Shown here in pieces: positions 1 to 6,011 of a DNA stretch of 13,522 nt; the first letter of the stretch is position 1; every line of letters starts with the position of its first letter. The notes under the pieces are model-generated. The model saw only the letters and a list, made by a program, of their open reading frames with translations. It was not told the DNA's origin and made no database searches. The stretch is taken from contig JAFOLE010000143.1 in assembly GCA_017419465.1 (NCBI GenBank), positions 1 through 13,522 of the forward strand, given 5' to 3'. The DNA is from Solobacterium sp. (GTDB taxonomy: Bacteria > Bacillota_I > Bacilli_A > Erysipelotrichales > Erysipelotrichaceae). The position numbers were made by a program, and so were the translations under genes.

Positions 1-1
1 C

Positions 2-130
2 AAACTGACGGTACGCATGGCTTATGGATTCCGCAACATACAGAACATGATCGATATGATCTTTCTGAGATGTTCAGATATATCGGTAGATTTACCTTAC
101 AGGCTTCTTGAATCTGCCCACACTTCTTGA
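2..130 (+). CDS. C-terminal end of an IS transposase (cut by window edge)
   Basis: An open frame enters from the left edge and stops at TGA 128-130, giving about 42 residues. It contains the stretch VRMAYGFRNIQNMIDMI, followed by a Cys-Ser dipeptide and a Leu-Pro. A basic, aromatic 'AYGFRN' segment near the C-terminus is typical of DDE transposases of the ISL3 type, where it follows the catalytic Glu; that family placement comes from memory and is tentative. The catalytic residues lie outside the window, so completeness cannot be judged. It differs in sequence from the C-terminus of the transposase at 4469-5764, so it would be a different element. No terminal inverted repeat was recognised in the 46 bases between its stop and the next gene. 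Confidence 0.5.
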   Translation, partial: KLTVRMAYGFRNIQNMIDMIFLRCSDISVDLPYRLLESAHTS

Positions 131-176
131 TGAAGCCTCATTCAAAGATTAATAAATTGTTTTGGAGGTTCGGAAC

Positions 177-557
177 ATGTTCTCATTTTATGACCAGAAT
201 GAACTCAGCCTTGTCGTCAACGACGGTGTAAAGATCAACGAGCTTGCGGAGACGATGCGCGGAACCGCGGCGGTGTTACTGCAGTGCCGTCCGGAAGCCA
301 GCCGGAATGACCAGGTCATCTTCACCGCAAAGAGTGTGATTTACGCGGATGTCAGAGACCTGAACGGACATGCGGATGCGGCCGTTGTTCTGCCGTATAA
401 GGAAGTCCGCTCCATCGGCGTGGAAAACCCGGGCGGACTGATGGGAGAGTCCCAGCTTCGCCTGGATTTCAAGGGCGGCAAATCCATTACCTTTAAATTC
501 AAGGGAAAGGCCGATGTGGCTGCGCTTGGAAAAGCAGTCCTTGCGGTGATCGGCTGA
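177..557 (+). CDS. Small bacterial PH-like domain protein, function unknown
   Basis: This encodes a soluble protein of about 126 residues. The ATG at 177 is preferred over an in-frame TTG at 162, because GGAGG at 164-168 sits 8 bases before the ATG and would lie inside the longer frame. No signal peptide or membrane segment is visible. The second half alternates charged turns and hydrophobic strands (LPYKEVRSIGVENPGG, then LRLDFKGGKSITFKFKG) and ends in an amphipathic helix. That layout resembles the end of a small bacterial pleckstrin-homology-like barrel with its capping helix. This is a fold guess from pattern, not a recognised family. The gene ends 9 bases before the SRAP gene, so the two are probably co-transcribed and may be translationally coupled. 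Confidence 0.65.
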   Translation: MFSFYDQNELSLVVNDGVKINELAETMRGTAAVLLQCRPEASRNDQVIFTAKSVIYADVRDLNGHADAAVVLPYKEVRSIGVENPGGLMGESQLRLDFKGGKSITFKFKGKADVAALGKAVLAVIG

Positions 558-566
558 CATCATACT

Positions 567-1175
567 GTGTGCACGGCATATTTCATTGGCGCCTCGCCGG
601 AATTTGCGGCGATGTTCAAAGCCATTCAGAGTTCGCCGCTTCAGCAGAAACTGGAACAGGAACTTCATACCTCACTGGTCACGGAAGGGGATGTCTATCC
701 CGGCTCCCTGGCACCGGTGATCGCCCGCAATAAAAACGGCGAAAAGAGTTTCTTTCCGATGCTGTTCGGCTTCCGGCTGAGCGGACAGGGAAACCGGAAG
801 GTACTCAACGCAAGGCTCGAAACGGCCGCGGAAAAACCGCTGTTCAGGGACGCATGGAAGATCCGGCGCTGTGTGATTCCGGCCTCTTATTATTACGAGT
901 GGGCGCATCCCTCCGGACAGAAAGCGATCCGCTATGCCCTTCAGCCAAACGCATCGGACGGAGTATCGCTCTGCGGACTTTACCGGCTGAACGGAAGTGT
1001 TCCCGAGTTTGTCATTCTGACAAGAGACGCGGAAGAATCCATTGCCTTCATCCATGACCGCATGCCGGTCATGATTCCAAAAAGGCGGATCGATGACTGG
1101 ATCGATCCGGATATCCCGGCGGAGGATGTACTGGAAGATCTGCTTACCGCGGTGGATTATCGAACGAATGATTAA
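567..1175 (+). CDS. SRAP / SOS response-associated peptidase family protein (YedK/HMCES-like)
   Basis: SRAP proteins shield abasic sites in single-stranded DNA by forming a covalent thiazolidine crosslink through Cys2 once the initiator Met is removed. All the expected landmarks are visible: Cys2 right after the start, NARLET at residues 81-86 (the family Asn and Glu), IPASYYYEW with Glu111, and IHDRMP with His163. These match the catalytic Cys, Asn, Glu and His of E. coli YedK in order and approximate spacing. Length (202 residues) is within the family range, somewhat short. The start is GTG 567, fixed by the need for Cys at position 2. No strong ribosome binding site precedes it, so translation may depend on the upstream gene, which stops 9 bases earlier. 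A hairpin terminator begins at the stop codon. No SOS box was identified. Confidence 0.9.
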   Translation: MCTAYFIGASPEFAAMFKAIQSSPLQQKLEQELHTSLVTEGDVYPGSLAPVIARNKNGEKSFFPMLFGFRLSGQGNRKVLNARLETAAEKPLFRDAWKIRRCVIPASYYYEWAHPSGQKAIRYALQPNASDGVSLCGLYRLNGSVPEFVILTRDAEESIAFIHDRMPVMIPKRRIDDWIDPDIPAEDVLEDLLTAVDYRTND

Positions 1176-1202
1176 AAAGTGCAGGGAATAACTGCACTTT
1201 TT
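1174..1202. terminator. Bidirectional rho-independent terminator
   Basis: Arms AAAAAGTGCAG (1174-1184) and CTGCACTTTTT (1192-1202) form an 11-bp perfect stem around a 7-base loop, with a T run on one side and an A run on the other. It lies between the SRAP gene and the convergent zinc-ribbon gene and can serve both strands. Confidence 0.85.
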
Positions 1203-1226
1203 ACATGGGAAAACGGGTTAATGATG

Positions 1227-1481
1227 TTACAGGAAATCGCATCCGCAGTGATTGCAGTGACAGGTCGGCAGGACACCGGCATCACTGTCCGGCATGCGGA
1301 TCTGTCTCCGGATGGTAATGACATCCTTTGAACCGCATTGCGGACACCGTGCCGGATGGGTTGTTTTTACGATGGTTCGTTCCGCAAGGAAGTCCTCATG
1401 CGTAAGGGAGTTCGTTGATCTGCCGCGGATCACGTCCTCCAGTTCTTCGTTGATGCGTTCGGGATTGTTGAAACCAGACAT
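1227..1481 (-). CDS. Small zinc-ribbon protein
   Basis: This encodes an 84-residue protein. The first half is charged and probably helical. The second half carries CPQCG (Cys46, Cys49) and, about 25 residues later, the cluster CHCNHCGCDF (Cys74, 76, 79, 81). A pair of CxxC knuckles separated by a beta hairpin is the layout of a zinc ribbon of the TFIIS/RpoM type, but nothing else ties it to transcription. The start is supported by AAGGAGA a few bases upstream on the minus strand. It follows the HEXXH gene by 71 bases on the same strand with no obvious terminator between them, so the two may share a transcript. The final Phe-Leu directly after the last Cys is normal for such ribbons. Function unknown. 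Confidence 0.75.
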   Translation of the reverse strand: MSGFNNPERINEELEDVIRGRSTNSLTHEDFLAERTIVKTTHPARCPQCGSKDVITIRRQIRMPDSDAGVLPTCHCNHCGCDFL

Positions 1482-1552
1482 GAATGATCATCTCCTTCTG
1501 ATGTTTATAAATACAGGGATATTCCGTTGAATATCCATCATTCTTACATGCA

Positions 1553-2470
1553 TTAAACGGTGATATCACCCGCAAAGCGGTTTTCCAGAAGCGGAATCAG
1601 TTCAAACGGATGGATCTTCGGCTGTGTATTGATGATCTCCGCAAAGGATTCCAGAATCGGGTGAATCTTCCGGGCAAGCCGGTTCAGTCTGTCCTGCTGT
1701 TCTGCAGGAACCGTTTTTCCCACATAGTTTTCCAGACGCCCGCCGGTATAACTGCCGTCGCGGATTCCAAGAAAGCGCTCTGCCATGGCAATGTCATATC
1801 TGCCGTATGCGGCATGGAGACCGACTGCATCGGCGACCAGTTCATCCCATACGGCACTGATCTTTTTCGGCCACTGTCTGCGGCAGATGAAATGGTTCAG
1901 TTCATGGTAACGGCGGATCGTGATGGAATCATTGATCCACTGATCTTCGGAAATTCCGAATTCCCTGCCGTCGACGGCACTGTACGGCCCGGCCGACAGC
2001 ACCAGCATGGCATCGGTATAGTTGGCTTTTACGGACGTAAACCTTGAGAACTCGCTGTCCCAGTCAGGATCGGGGATTTCATCGGCCTCTGCCTGCGCAA
2101 GGAAGGCCTTCCGGTGTGCTTCGATCTTCGGCCAGCTGATCAGTCCCTCCAGCATGGATGCGCCCTGTGTGGCAGGAATTTCAACCGGCTGGCATTTATT
2201 CGCGATGATCTGAAGGAAGGTTTCAAAGTCCTTCCGCTCATGCAGGGTTACTGCCAGCACCGGACCGACGGGCGTTTCCTCATAGACCGCAGAATCGTCC
2301 GCATGCATGAGAAAATGGGAAAGGGAGTGACTCTCCGGTTCCCCGCCGGAAAGCACGATGTCCCGGTACGCTTCCAGTGCATCTTCGGAAGGCGGGATAT
2401 ACAGCTGCTTATACTGTTCCGCAAGAAACGGCAGGACATCTCTGCCGTAATATGCATGATTTTCTGCCAT
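1553..2470 (-). CDS. Uncharacterised protein with HEXXH zincin-like motif
   Basis: This encodes a 305-residue, acidic, apparently cytoplasmic protein with no signal peptide. I do not recognise a named family. The striking element is HELNH at residues 189-193, a perfect HEXXH zinc-binding motif. It is followed by WDELVADAVG, where Glu210 (16 residues after the second His) or Asp214 could be the third ligand, as in gluzincin-like metalloproteases. The N-terminal part (about 1-130) has no clear motif. A conserved-looking aromatic/acidic stretch (DPDWDSEF, 134-141) precedes the zinc site. The start ATG has AGAGGAAT upstream. It is the first gene of a likely two-gene minus-strand unit with the zinc-ribbon gene and diverges from the DUF89 gene. 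Protease activity is an inference from the motif alone. Confidence 0.7.
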   Translation of the reverse strand: MAENHAYYGRDVLPFLAEQYKQLYIPPSEDALEAYRDIVLSGGEPESHSLSHFLMHADDSAVYEETPVGPVLAVTLHERKDFETFLQIIANKCQPVEIPATQGASMLEGLISWPKIEAHRKAFLAQAEADEIPDPDWDSEFSRFTSVKANYTDAMLVLSAGPYSAVDGREFGISEDQWINDSITIRRYHELNHFICRRQWPKKISAVWDELVADAVGLHAAYGRYDIAMAERFLGIRDGSYTGGRLENYVGKTVPAEQQDRLNRLARKIHPILESFAEIINTQPKIHPFELIPLLENRFAGDITV

Positions 2471-2490
2471 CGGGTGATTCCTCTGTCTAT

Positions 2491-2498
2491 ATTATAAT
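2491..2498. promoter_or_regulatory. Possible divergent -10 boxes
   Basis: The AT-rich core ATTATAAT gives TATAAT on the plus strand (2493-2498) and TATAAT on the minus strand (2496-2491). It sits between the divergent HEXXH and DUF89 genes, about 20 and 65 bases from their starts. No good TTGACA-like -35 box was found at 16-18 bases on either side, so this is only a plausible promoter core. Confidence 0.35.
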
Positions 2499-2562
2499 CC
2501 TTTAAACTGGACGGAACACCTCTTCGCCGTGATAGGATGAAAGAACACTGGAGAACTGATGT

Positions 2563-3408
2563 ATGCATATGAATGAGATGTGTGCTTCCTGTATGATTTC
2601 CAAACAGGAAGCGCTGAGTGATAACCGGGAATATCTGGATACGATCCGGAAGATTCTGGATGAGCATATCGGAGAAGATTCCTCGCCGTATATGGCACTT
2701 CGGTTTGCGCAGGCATATGAGAAGTTTTTCGGACCGGCGGAATCCTATGCGGCGATCCGGAAACAGTACAACGATCTGGTGCTGTCCATGGAAGATGCGG
2801 TCCGGAAGAATATCGAAGCTTCGGAGGACCCGCTGTTTTCCGCGCTCATTTATTCCCGCATCGGGAACTATATCGACTTTGCGGCGCTGGACCATGTGGA
2901 GCCGGAAACCCTGATCCGTCTCCTGGAAGAGAATAAGGCGGATGCGCATGATCATGAGACCTACAAGTCCTTTCTGAGTCAGTGTGAGAATGCGGAGAGC
3001 TTTCTGTTACTTGCGGATAACTGCGGGGAAATCGTTCTCGACCGCCTGATGCTGGAACAGCTTCATAAGCGGTTTCCGAAGCTGAAACTGACCGTGATGG
3101 TCCGGGGCGGGGAAGTCGTCAATGATGCGCTGACGGAAGATGCGGTATATGCAGGCATCCCTGCGCTTGCGGATGTGATCACCTGCGGATCTGCGACCGG
3201 CGGCGTGGTGCCGGCGCTGATGAGCGCCGAGGCGAAAGCCGCTATGGATGAAGCGGATGTGATTCTGGCAAAAGGGCAGGGAAACTATGAAGGTCTGTAT
3301 GGAGAAGGCTGGCATATCTTTTATCTTCTGTTATGCAAGTGTGAGATGTTTGCACAGCGCTTCAATGTGCCGCGCATGACCGGGATGTTTACGGAAGCGT
3401 TCGAATAA
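2563..3408 (+). CDS. DUF89 / ARMT1-like metal-dependent phosphatase
   Basis: This encodes a 281-residue protein of the DUF89 family, metal-dependent 'damage-control' phosphatases thought to hydrolyse harmful or misplaced phosphorylated metabolites. Visible family landmarks in order are an N-terminal CASC (Cys7, Cys10), typical of the prokaryotic subfamily with a CxxC; GNYIDF (101-106); LLADNCGEIVLDRL with Asp152-Asn153 and Asp160 near the metal site; VRGGEVVNDA (180-189); and AKGQGNYEGL (236-245), the lysine-containing phosphate loop. Length is normal for the short bacterial form. The start ATG at 2563 has GGAGA about 10 bases upstream; the in-frame ATG at 2569 is less well placed. The substrate cannot be read from sequence. 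It is followed by the TVP38-like gene after 113 bases, with a weak hairpin between. Confidence 0.85.
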   Translation: MHMNEMCASCMISKQEALSDNREYLDTIRKILDEHIGEDSSPYMALRFAQAYEKFFGPAESYAAIRKQYNDLVLSMEDAVRKNIEASEDPLFSALIYSRIGNYIDFAALDHVEPETLIRLLEENKADAHDHETYKSFLSQCENAESFLLLADNCGEIVLDRLMLEQLHKRFPKLKLTVMVRGGEVVNDALTEDAVYAGIPALADVITCGSATGGVVPALMSAEAKAAMDEADVILAKGQGNYEGLYGEGWHIFYLLLCKCEMFAQRFNVPRMTGMFTEAFE

Positions 3409-3432
3409 GCGGCTTTGAACACAATGCACAAT

Positions 3433-3480
3433 ACTGCCGGTTCAGGCAGTGATCCGCAATAGACAATTCTGCCGTTTTTT
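3433..3480 (+). terminator. Weak terminator candidate after the DUF89 gene
   Basis: The spacer contains ACTGCC/GGCAGT (3433-3450) and a second CTGCC followed by GTTTTTT (3469-3480). The distal CTGCC could pair with GGCAG across a long loop and end in a six-T run. The stem is short and the loop long, so termination is uncertain. Confidence 0.35.
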
Positions 3481-3533
3481 AATATCATTGCACGGTATCT
3501 CTCTGAACGGGATACTGCAGAGTGTATTACGAT

Positions 3534-4313
3534 ATGACAACGATTTCTCCGGTACAGTCCGATGGTCTGTATCAGAAAGTGAAAACTGAAATGAAGAACA
3601 GAAAGTGGATCCGGATTCTGATTATCCTCGGCGTGCTCGCAGCTGCGGCCGTTCTGTTTTACTATGCCTTCGTTGAGACATTCATTGAACTTCTGCCGAT
3701 CCTTGAACACGGCAATGTGGATGAGATCCAGAGCTACATGATTGCGCACAACGACGCCAAAGGCATCTTTGCGACGATGTTGCTGCAGTGCCTTCAGGTA
3801 TGGACGATCGTGATTTCCGGCATTCCGATTCAGGTGGCGGCCGGTGTGGTGTACGGAACACTGAAAGGATTTGCGATGTGTCATCTTTCTTCGACTGCCG
3901 CAATGACAGCCTCGATGGCGTTCTGGCGCAGGGCAGGAGAAAAGATGAAGGAGATCCTGCCGGTGGACCGGATGGTTCAGGGAAAGATCCATGAATACCT
4001 TACGGCGGATACACCGCCGCGTTATACCACGGTCCTTGCCTGCATGATTCCGATGATTCCCAACGGTCTCATTCCGGTCATGGCAGCCCGGATGGACATC
4101 ACCGTAAAGCAGTTTGCCTTCGCGGTGTGGCTCGGAAGCTTTCTGAATATTCTGATCTGCTGTGCGATCGGATCGAGTCTCATCAACGGAGACTGGCATA
4201 TCGCCCTGTTATACACGCTGCTTATGGCGGGCATGGTTGTCTTCCTGAAGGTATTTCAGAAAGAAATGCTCAAGCTTCTGCGGCGCATCGTGCACGGAAA
4301 ACCAAACAACTGA
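3534..4313 (+). CDS. TVP38/TMEM64 (VTT-domain) family membrane protein
   Basis: This encodes an integral membrane protein of about 259 residues. A first membrane segment lies near the N-terminus (WIRILIILGVLAAAAVLFYY). It is followed by the VTT-domain core: a re-entrant, Pro/Gly-rich stretch (VISGIPIQVAAGVVYGTLKG), a second re-entrant segment with MIPNGLIPVMAAR, then hydrophobic spans containing FAVWLGSFLNILICC and WHIALLYTLLMAGMVVFL. Relatives (TVP38, YdjX/YdjZ, DedA) are implicated in lipid scrambling or transport and membrane homeostasis; the exact role here is unknown. The start is uncertain: ATG 3534 and GTG 3522 are in frame with no strong ribosome binding site, and ATG 3591, just before the first membrane span, is also possible. 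An IS lies immediately downstream, apparently between this gene and its original terminator hairpin at 5914. Confidence 0.82.
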   Translation: MTTISPVQSDGLYQKVKTEMKNRKWIRILIILGVLAAAAVLFYYAFVETFIELLPILEHGNVDEIQSYMIAHNDAKGIFATMLLQCLQVWTIVISGIPIQVAAGVVYGTLKGFAMCHLSSTAAMTASMAFWRRAGEKMKEILPVDRMVQGKIHEYLTADTPPRYTTVLACMIPMIPNGLIPVMAARMDITVKQFAFAVWLGSFLNILICCAIGSSLINGDWHIALLYTLLMAGMVVFLKVFQKEMLKLLRRIVHGKPNN

Positions 4314-4316
4314 TGA

Positions 4317-4324
4317 TAAGAAAC
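4317..4324 (+). repeat. Left copy of 8-bp target site duplication TAAGAAAC
   Basis: TAAGAAAC occurs here and again at 5904-5911, exactly bracketing the element. In both places the CCACCA end motif starts 6 bases inside the repeat, so the repeats are symmetrically placed. An 8-bp duplication is the length known for the ISL3 family. Confidence 0.7.
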
Positions 4325-4330
4325 GGGTTT

Positions 4331-4400
4331 CCACCAGATAGTGTGGACACACCAGATGGTGCCGCCAGATAGTGTGGAGACCCGCCACCAGATCGTGTGG
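4331..4400 (+). repeat. Left-end array of CCACCAGAT-GTGTGG motifs
   Basis: Three near-identical 16-base motifs in the same orientation: CCACCAGATAGTGTGG (4331-4346), CCGCCAGATAGTGTGG (4362-4377) and CCACCAGATCGTGTGG (4385-4400). A degenerate fourth copy lies at 4349-4364 (12 of 16 matches). Repeated motifs at an IS end usually mark transposase binding sites. Confidence 0.8.
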
Positions 4401-4410
4401 ATTTCCTTAA

Positions 4411-4445
4411 TATTAAAAATATAGCGGAGGCTGGAAAGCCTCCGT
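4411..4445 (-). terminator. Terminator of the transposase gene
   Basis: On the minus strand an 8-bp stem (CGGAGGCT/AGCCTCCG, 4425-4444) with a 4-base loop is followed by CTATATTTTTAATA. It lies 24 bases beyond the transposase stop codon. Confidence 0.75.
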
Positions 4446-4447
4446 TA

Positions 4448-4458
4448 TTGCGTGGTCC
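4448..4458 (+). repeat. Left arm of internal 11-bp inverted repeat (TTGCGTGGTCC)
   Basis: TTGCGTGGTCC is an exact reverse complement of 5785-5795. The two arms flank the transposase frame, inside the outer motif arrays, 10 bases from the stop codon on this side and 20 bases from the start on the other. Confidence 0.65.
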
Positions 4459-4468
4459 TGAAATGATG

Positions 4469-5764
4469 TTATTTGATCATGAAACCTGTCTTATTGATTG
4501 CGTACATGATTCGCTTGCGGCGTCTTTCCACATTGCGTATACCTCTGGTGTTGAAGAGAAGTGTAGAGATCGTTGCGTTGAGACTTTCAGCTATACCATT
4601 GTTCACTCTGCGGCCTTTATACATCAGAAATGAATTGACGATTTCCTTTCGCCAGTTACTGATGGCTCCAGTGAACTTACTGAATTCTGGAATGTTCGCA
4701 AGAACGAAGTCACGGATGAGATCATCCAATAGCTGCGGCGCAGTCTCATATGTGGCAGTCGCATTGAATACTGTGTAGCGCTCTTTGAGGTGCCATGCCA
4801 TATCGAGCTGCGGATCGATCGAAAGAATCATATCGAGAAGCTGCCGGTAGTTGATATAGCGGCCCAGCTTCTTATTGAATTTTGCCTTGTTATCCAGGTT
4901 GATTTCACGGTCGAAGAGTAGAAACTTCCAGTGCTTTAACAGATAATATTCTATAGAGTCAGTATTATATCGTTTCATGATACGGATTCTGAGCTTTGAA
5001 AGGCTGTCATTTAACTGTTTGATGACGTGGAATGAGTCAATACAGATGGCAGCTTTTTTCATGTAAATCCGCCCGATGATCTTATAGGTCTTATGCATGT
5101 CCATGATCAGGAATCTGACGGTATTAAGCTCGCCAGTGCCCTGAAATGGCTGGAAGTAGTTGTGCAGATAGTTTTTCGTCCTGCTGGGCAGCACATCAAT
5201 GATCTTGTGCTCATAGAAGTCATAGAAGATACAGACATAATCACTGTCTTTGAAGTCGCTTCCGGGAGAATATACCTCATCAACACAAACGGCTTCCGGA
5301 AATGTTCTTCTTGGTATGTGACAATGTTCGTCAAAGATCCTGACTACGGATGAAACAGAGATTCCTGTCAGCTGCGCAGCTTCCTGGAATGTCATATGAG
5401 GACTTTTCAGGAGATCCATAACTTTAATGACAGTCTCATAGGAGATCGTTTTCCCGGCAGGGGTCATGTGAAAGTCTTCGGAGAAGGATTTATGGCAGTC
5501 TTTACAGTAATAGCGGGGCACTTTCAGATAAACGTCTGTGCTCTCGAACAATCTGTCACTGATCATGATCCGTCTGGTGTAGTATCCGTTTGACTGAATG
5601 TGATGAGAAGCGTCATGCGGACATGTGATTCGCGGGTTACGGGCAAGGGTGACATAGATACAGGGATGGCTGTCCTTGTCTGTTGCGGATTCGATTGACT
5701 GCACATCCGATGAATTGAGATTAAGATGTGCAGCGAGGATGTGTTCCATATTCTTATCAATCAT
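4469..5764 (-). CDS. ISL3-family DDE transposase
   Basis: This encodes a 431-residue transposase that cuts and joins the ends of the surrounding element. The N-terminal part has zinc-finger-like Cys/His groups (CPHD..H..H, then YYCKDC at residues 86-91) and a helix-turn-helix-like segment (FQEAAQLTGISVSSVVRIFDEH). The catalytic core shows VDEVY with Asp162, IMDMHKTY with Asp222, the family's IDSFHV, and NNGIAESLNA with Glu393, followed by a basic RNVERRRKRIMYAIN tail. Order and spacing fit the ISL3 DDE group. ATG 5764 is chosen because GGGAGG lies 5 bases upstream; a GTG at 5791 would place that site inside the frame. No frameshift or internal stop is present, and the length is normal for the family. 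Confidence 0.92.
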   Translation of the reverse strand: MIDKNMEHILAAHLNLNSSDVQSIESATDKDSHPCIYVTLARNPRITCPHDASHHIQSNGYYTRRIMISDRLFESTDVYLKVPRYYCKDCHKSFSEDFHMTPAGKTISYETVIKVMDLLKSPHMTFQEAAQLTGISVSSVVRIFDEHCHIPRRTFPEAVCVDEVYSPGSDFKDSDYVCIFYDFYEHKIIDVLPSRTKNYLHNYFQPFQGTGELNTVRFLIMDMHKTYKIIGRIYMKKAAICIDSFHVIKQLNDSLSKLRIRIMKRYNTDSIEYYLLKHWKFLLFDREINLDNKAKFNKKLGRYINYRQLLDMILSIDPQLDMAWHLKERYTVFNATATYETAPQLLDDLIRDFVLANIPEFSKFTGAISNWRKEIVNSFLMYKGRRVNNGIAESLNATISTLLFNTRGIRNVERRRKRIMYAINKTGFMIK

Positions 5765-5784
5765 AAAAACCTCCCTAAGATAAC

Positions 5785-5795
5785 GGACCACGCAA
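5785..5795 (-). repeat. Right arm of internal 11-bp inverted repeat
   Basis: GGACCACGCAA on the plus strand, the exact reverse complement of 4448-4458. It lies between the transposase -10 box and its ribosome binding site, so the 5' end of the mRNA probably begins in or next to it. Confidence 0.65.
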
Positions 5796-5799
5796 GTCC

Positions 5800-5805
5800 A
5801 TTATA
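5800..5805 (-). promoter_or_regulatory. -10 box of the transposase promoter
   Basis: TATAAT on the minus strand about 36 bases before the transposase ATG. The -35 region has no good TTGACA match, so the promoter is probably weak or needs an outside contribution. The start point would fall near 5793. Confidence 0.5.
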
Positions 5806-5852
5806 TTGGGAGGTAATTCTGTGACTCCGTCATGTGGTGTGGATGACCCCCT

Positions 5853-5897
5853 CCACACGATTTGGTAAAGACCCTCCACACCCACAGAGTTTGGTGG
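5853..5897 (-). repeat. Right-end array of IS end motifs (inverted)
   Basis: Read on the minus strand, 5897-5882 is CCACCAAACTCTGTGG (12 of 16 matches to the left outermost motif) and 5868-5853 is TTACCAAATCGTGTGG (13 of 16 to the left innermost motif). They lie in inverted orientation to the left-end array, so three or four sites face two. Confidence 0.75.
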
Positions 5898-5903
5898 CTA
5901 TCT

Positions 5904-5911
5904 TAAGAAAC
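5904..5911 (+). repeat. Right copy of 8-bp target site duplication TAAGAAAC
   Basis: Exact match to 4317-4324 at the other end of the element, with the same 6-base offset to the CCACCA end motif. Confidence 0.7.
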
Positions 5912-5913
5912 CT

Positions 5914-5935
5914 GCGGCCGGAGAAATCCGGCCGC
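5914..5935 (+). terminator. Hairpin, probably the original terminator of the TVP38-like gene
   Basis: GCGGCCGGA and TCCGGCCGC form a perfect 9-bp GC-rich stem with a GAAA tetraloop, followed only by TCTTA rather than a long T run. Without the IS it would begin about 18 bases after the stop codon at 4311-4313. Confidence 0.6.
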
Positions 5936-6011
5936 TCTTACGTTATAGTTAACTTATACAGCAGGGAGGCTGACTCTGACAGTCTGACAACCGAACATGG
6001 AGGATGTGACT

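Larger units (their letters stand above)
4325..5903 (-). mobile_element. Apparently complete ISL3-type insertion sequence (about 1579 bp)
   Basis: A single-gene element with one full-length DDE transposase on the minus strand, motif arrays at both ends in inverted orientation, and a flanking 8-bp direct repeat. Size, single ORF and duplication length fit the ISL3 family. The outermost inverted repeat is imperfect: aligning 22 bases from each end gives 14 matches, mostly in CCACCA and TGTGG, while the six outermost bases (GGGTTT versus AGATAG) are largely different. That is unusual, so the exact boundaries rest mainly on the target duplication. Removing 4325-5903 and one repeat copy rejoins the TVP38-like stop codon to a strong GC hairpin, which supports the boundaries. 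All parts look intact, so it may be active. Confidence 0.75.

Noticed and set aside
3321..4199. Minus-strand open frame of 292 codons and similar ones at 2248-2955 and 5949-6533
   Set aside because: They are opposite genes with clear family motifs (TVP38-like, DUF89/HEXXH and ManA), have His/Arg-rich compositions typical of antisense reading and lack convincing ribosome binding sites.
5827..5844. Extra copy of the IS end motif in direct orientation near the right end
   Set aside because: Only 13 of 18 bases match, in the wrong orientation for a right-end site; chance similarity in GT-rich sequence is likely.
4326..5912. Alternative IS boundaries using GGTTTC (4326-4331) and GAAACC (5907-5912) as terminal inverted repeat
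   Set aside because: These boundaries leave no target duplication and put the CCACCA motif at unequal distances from the two ends, whereas TAAGAAAC gives equal 6-base offsets and an exact 8-bp repeat.
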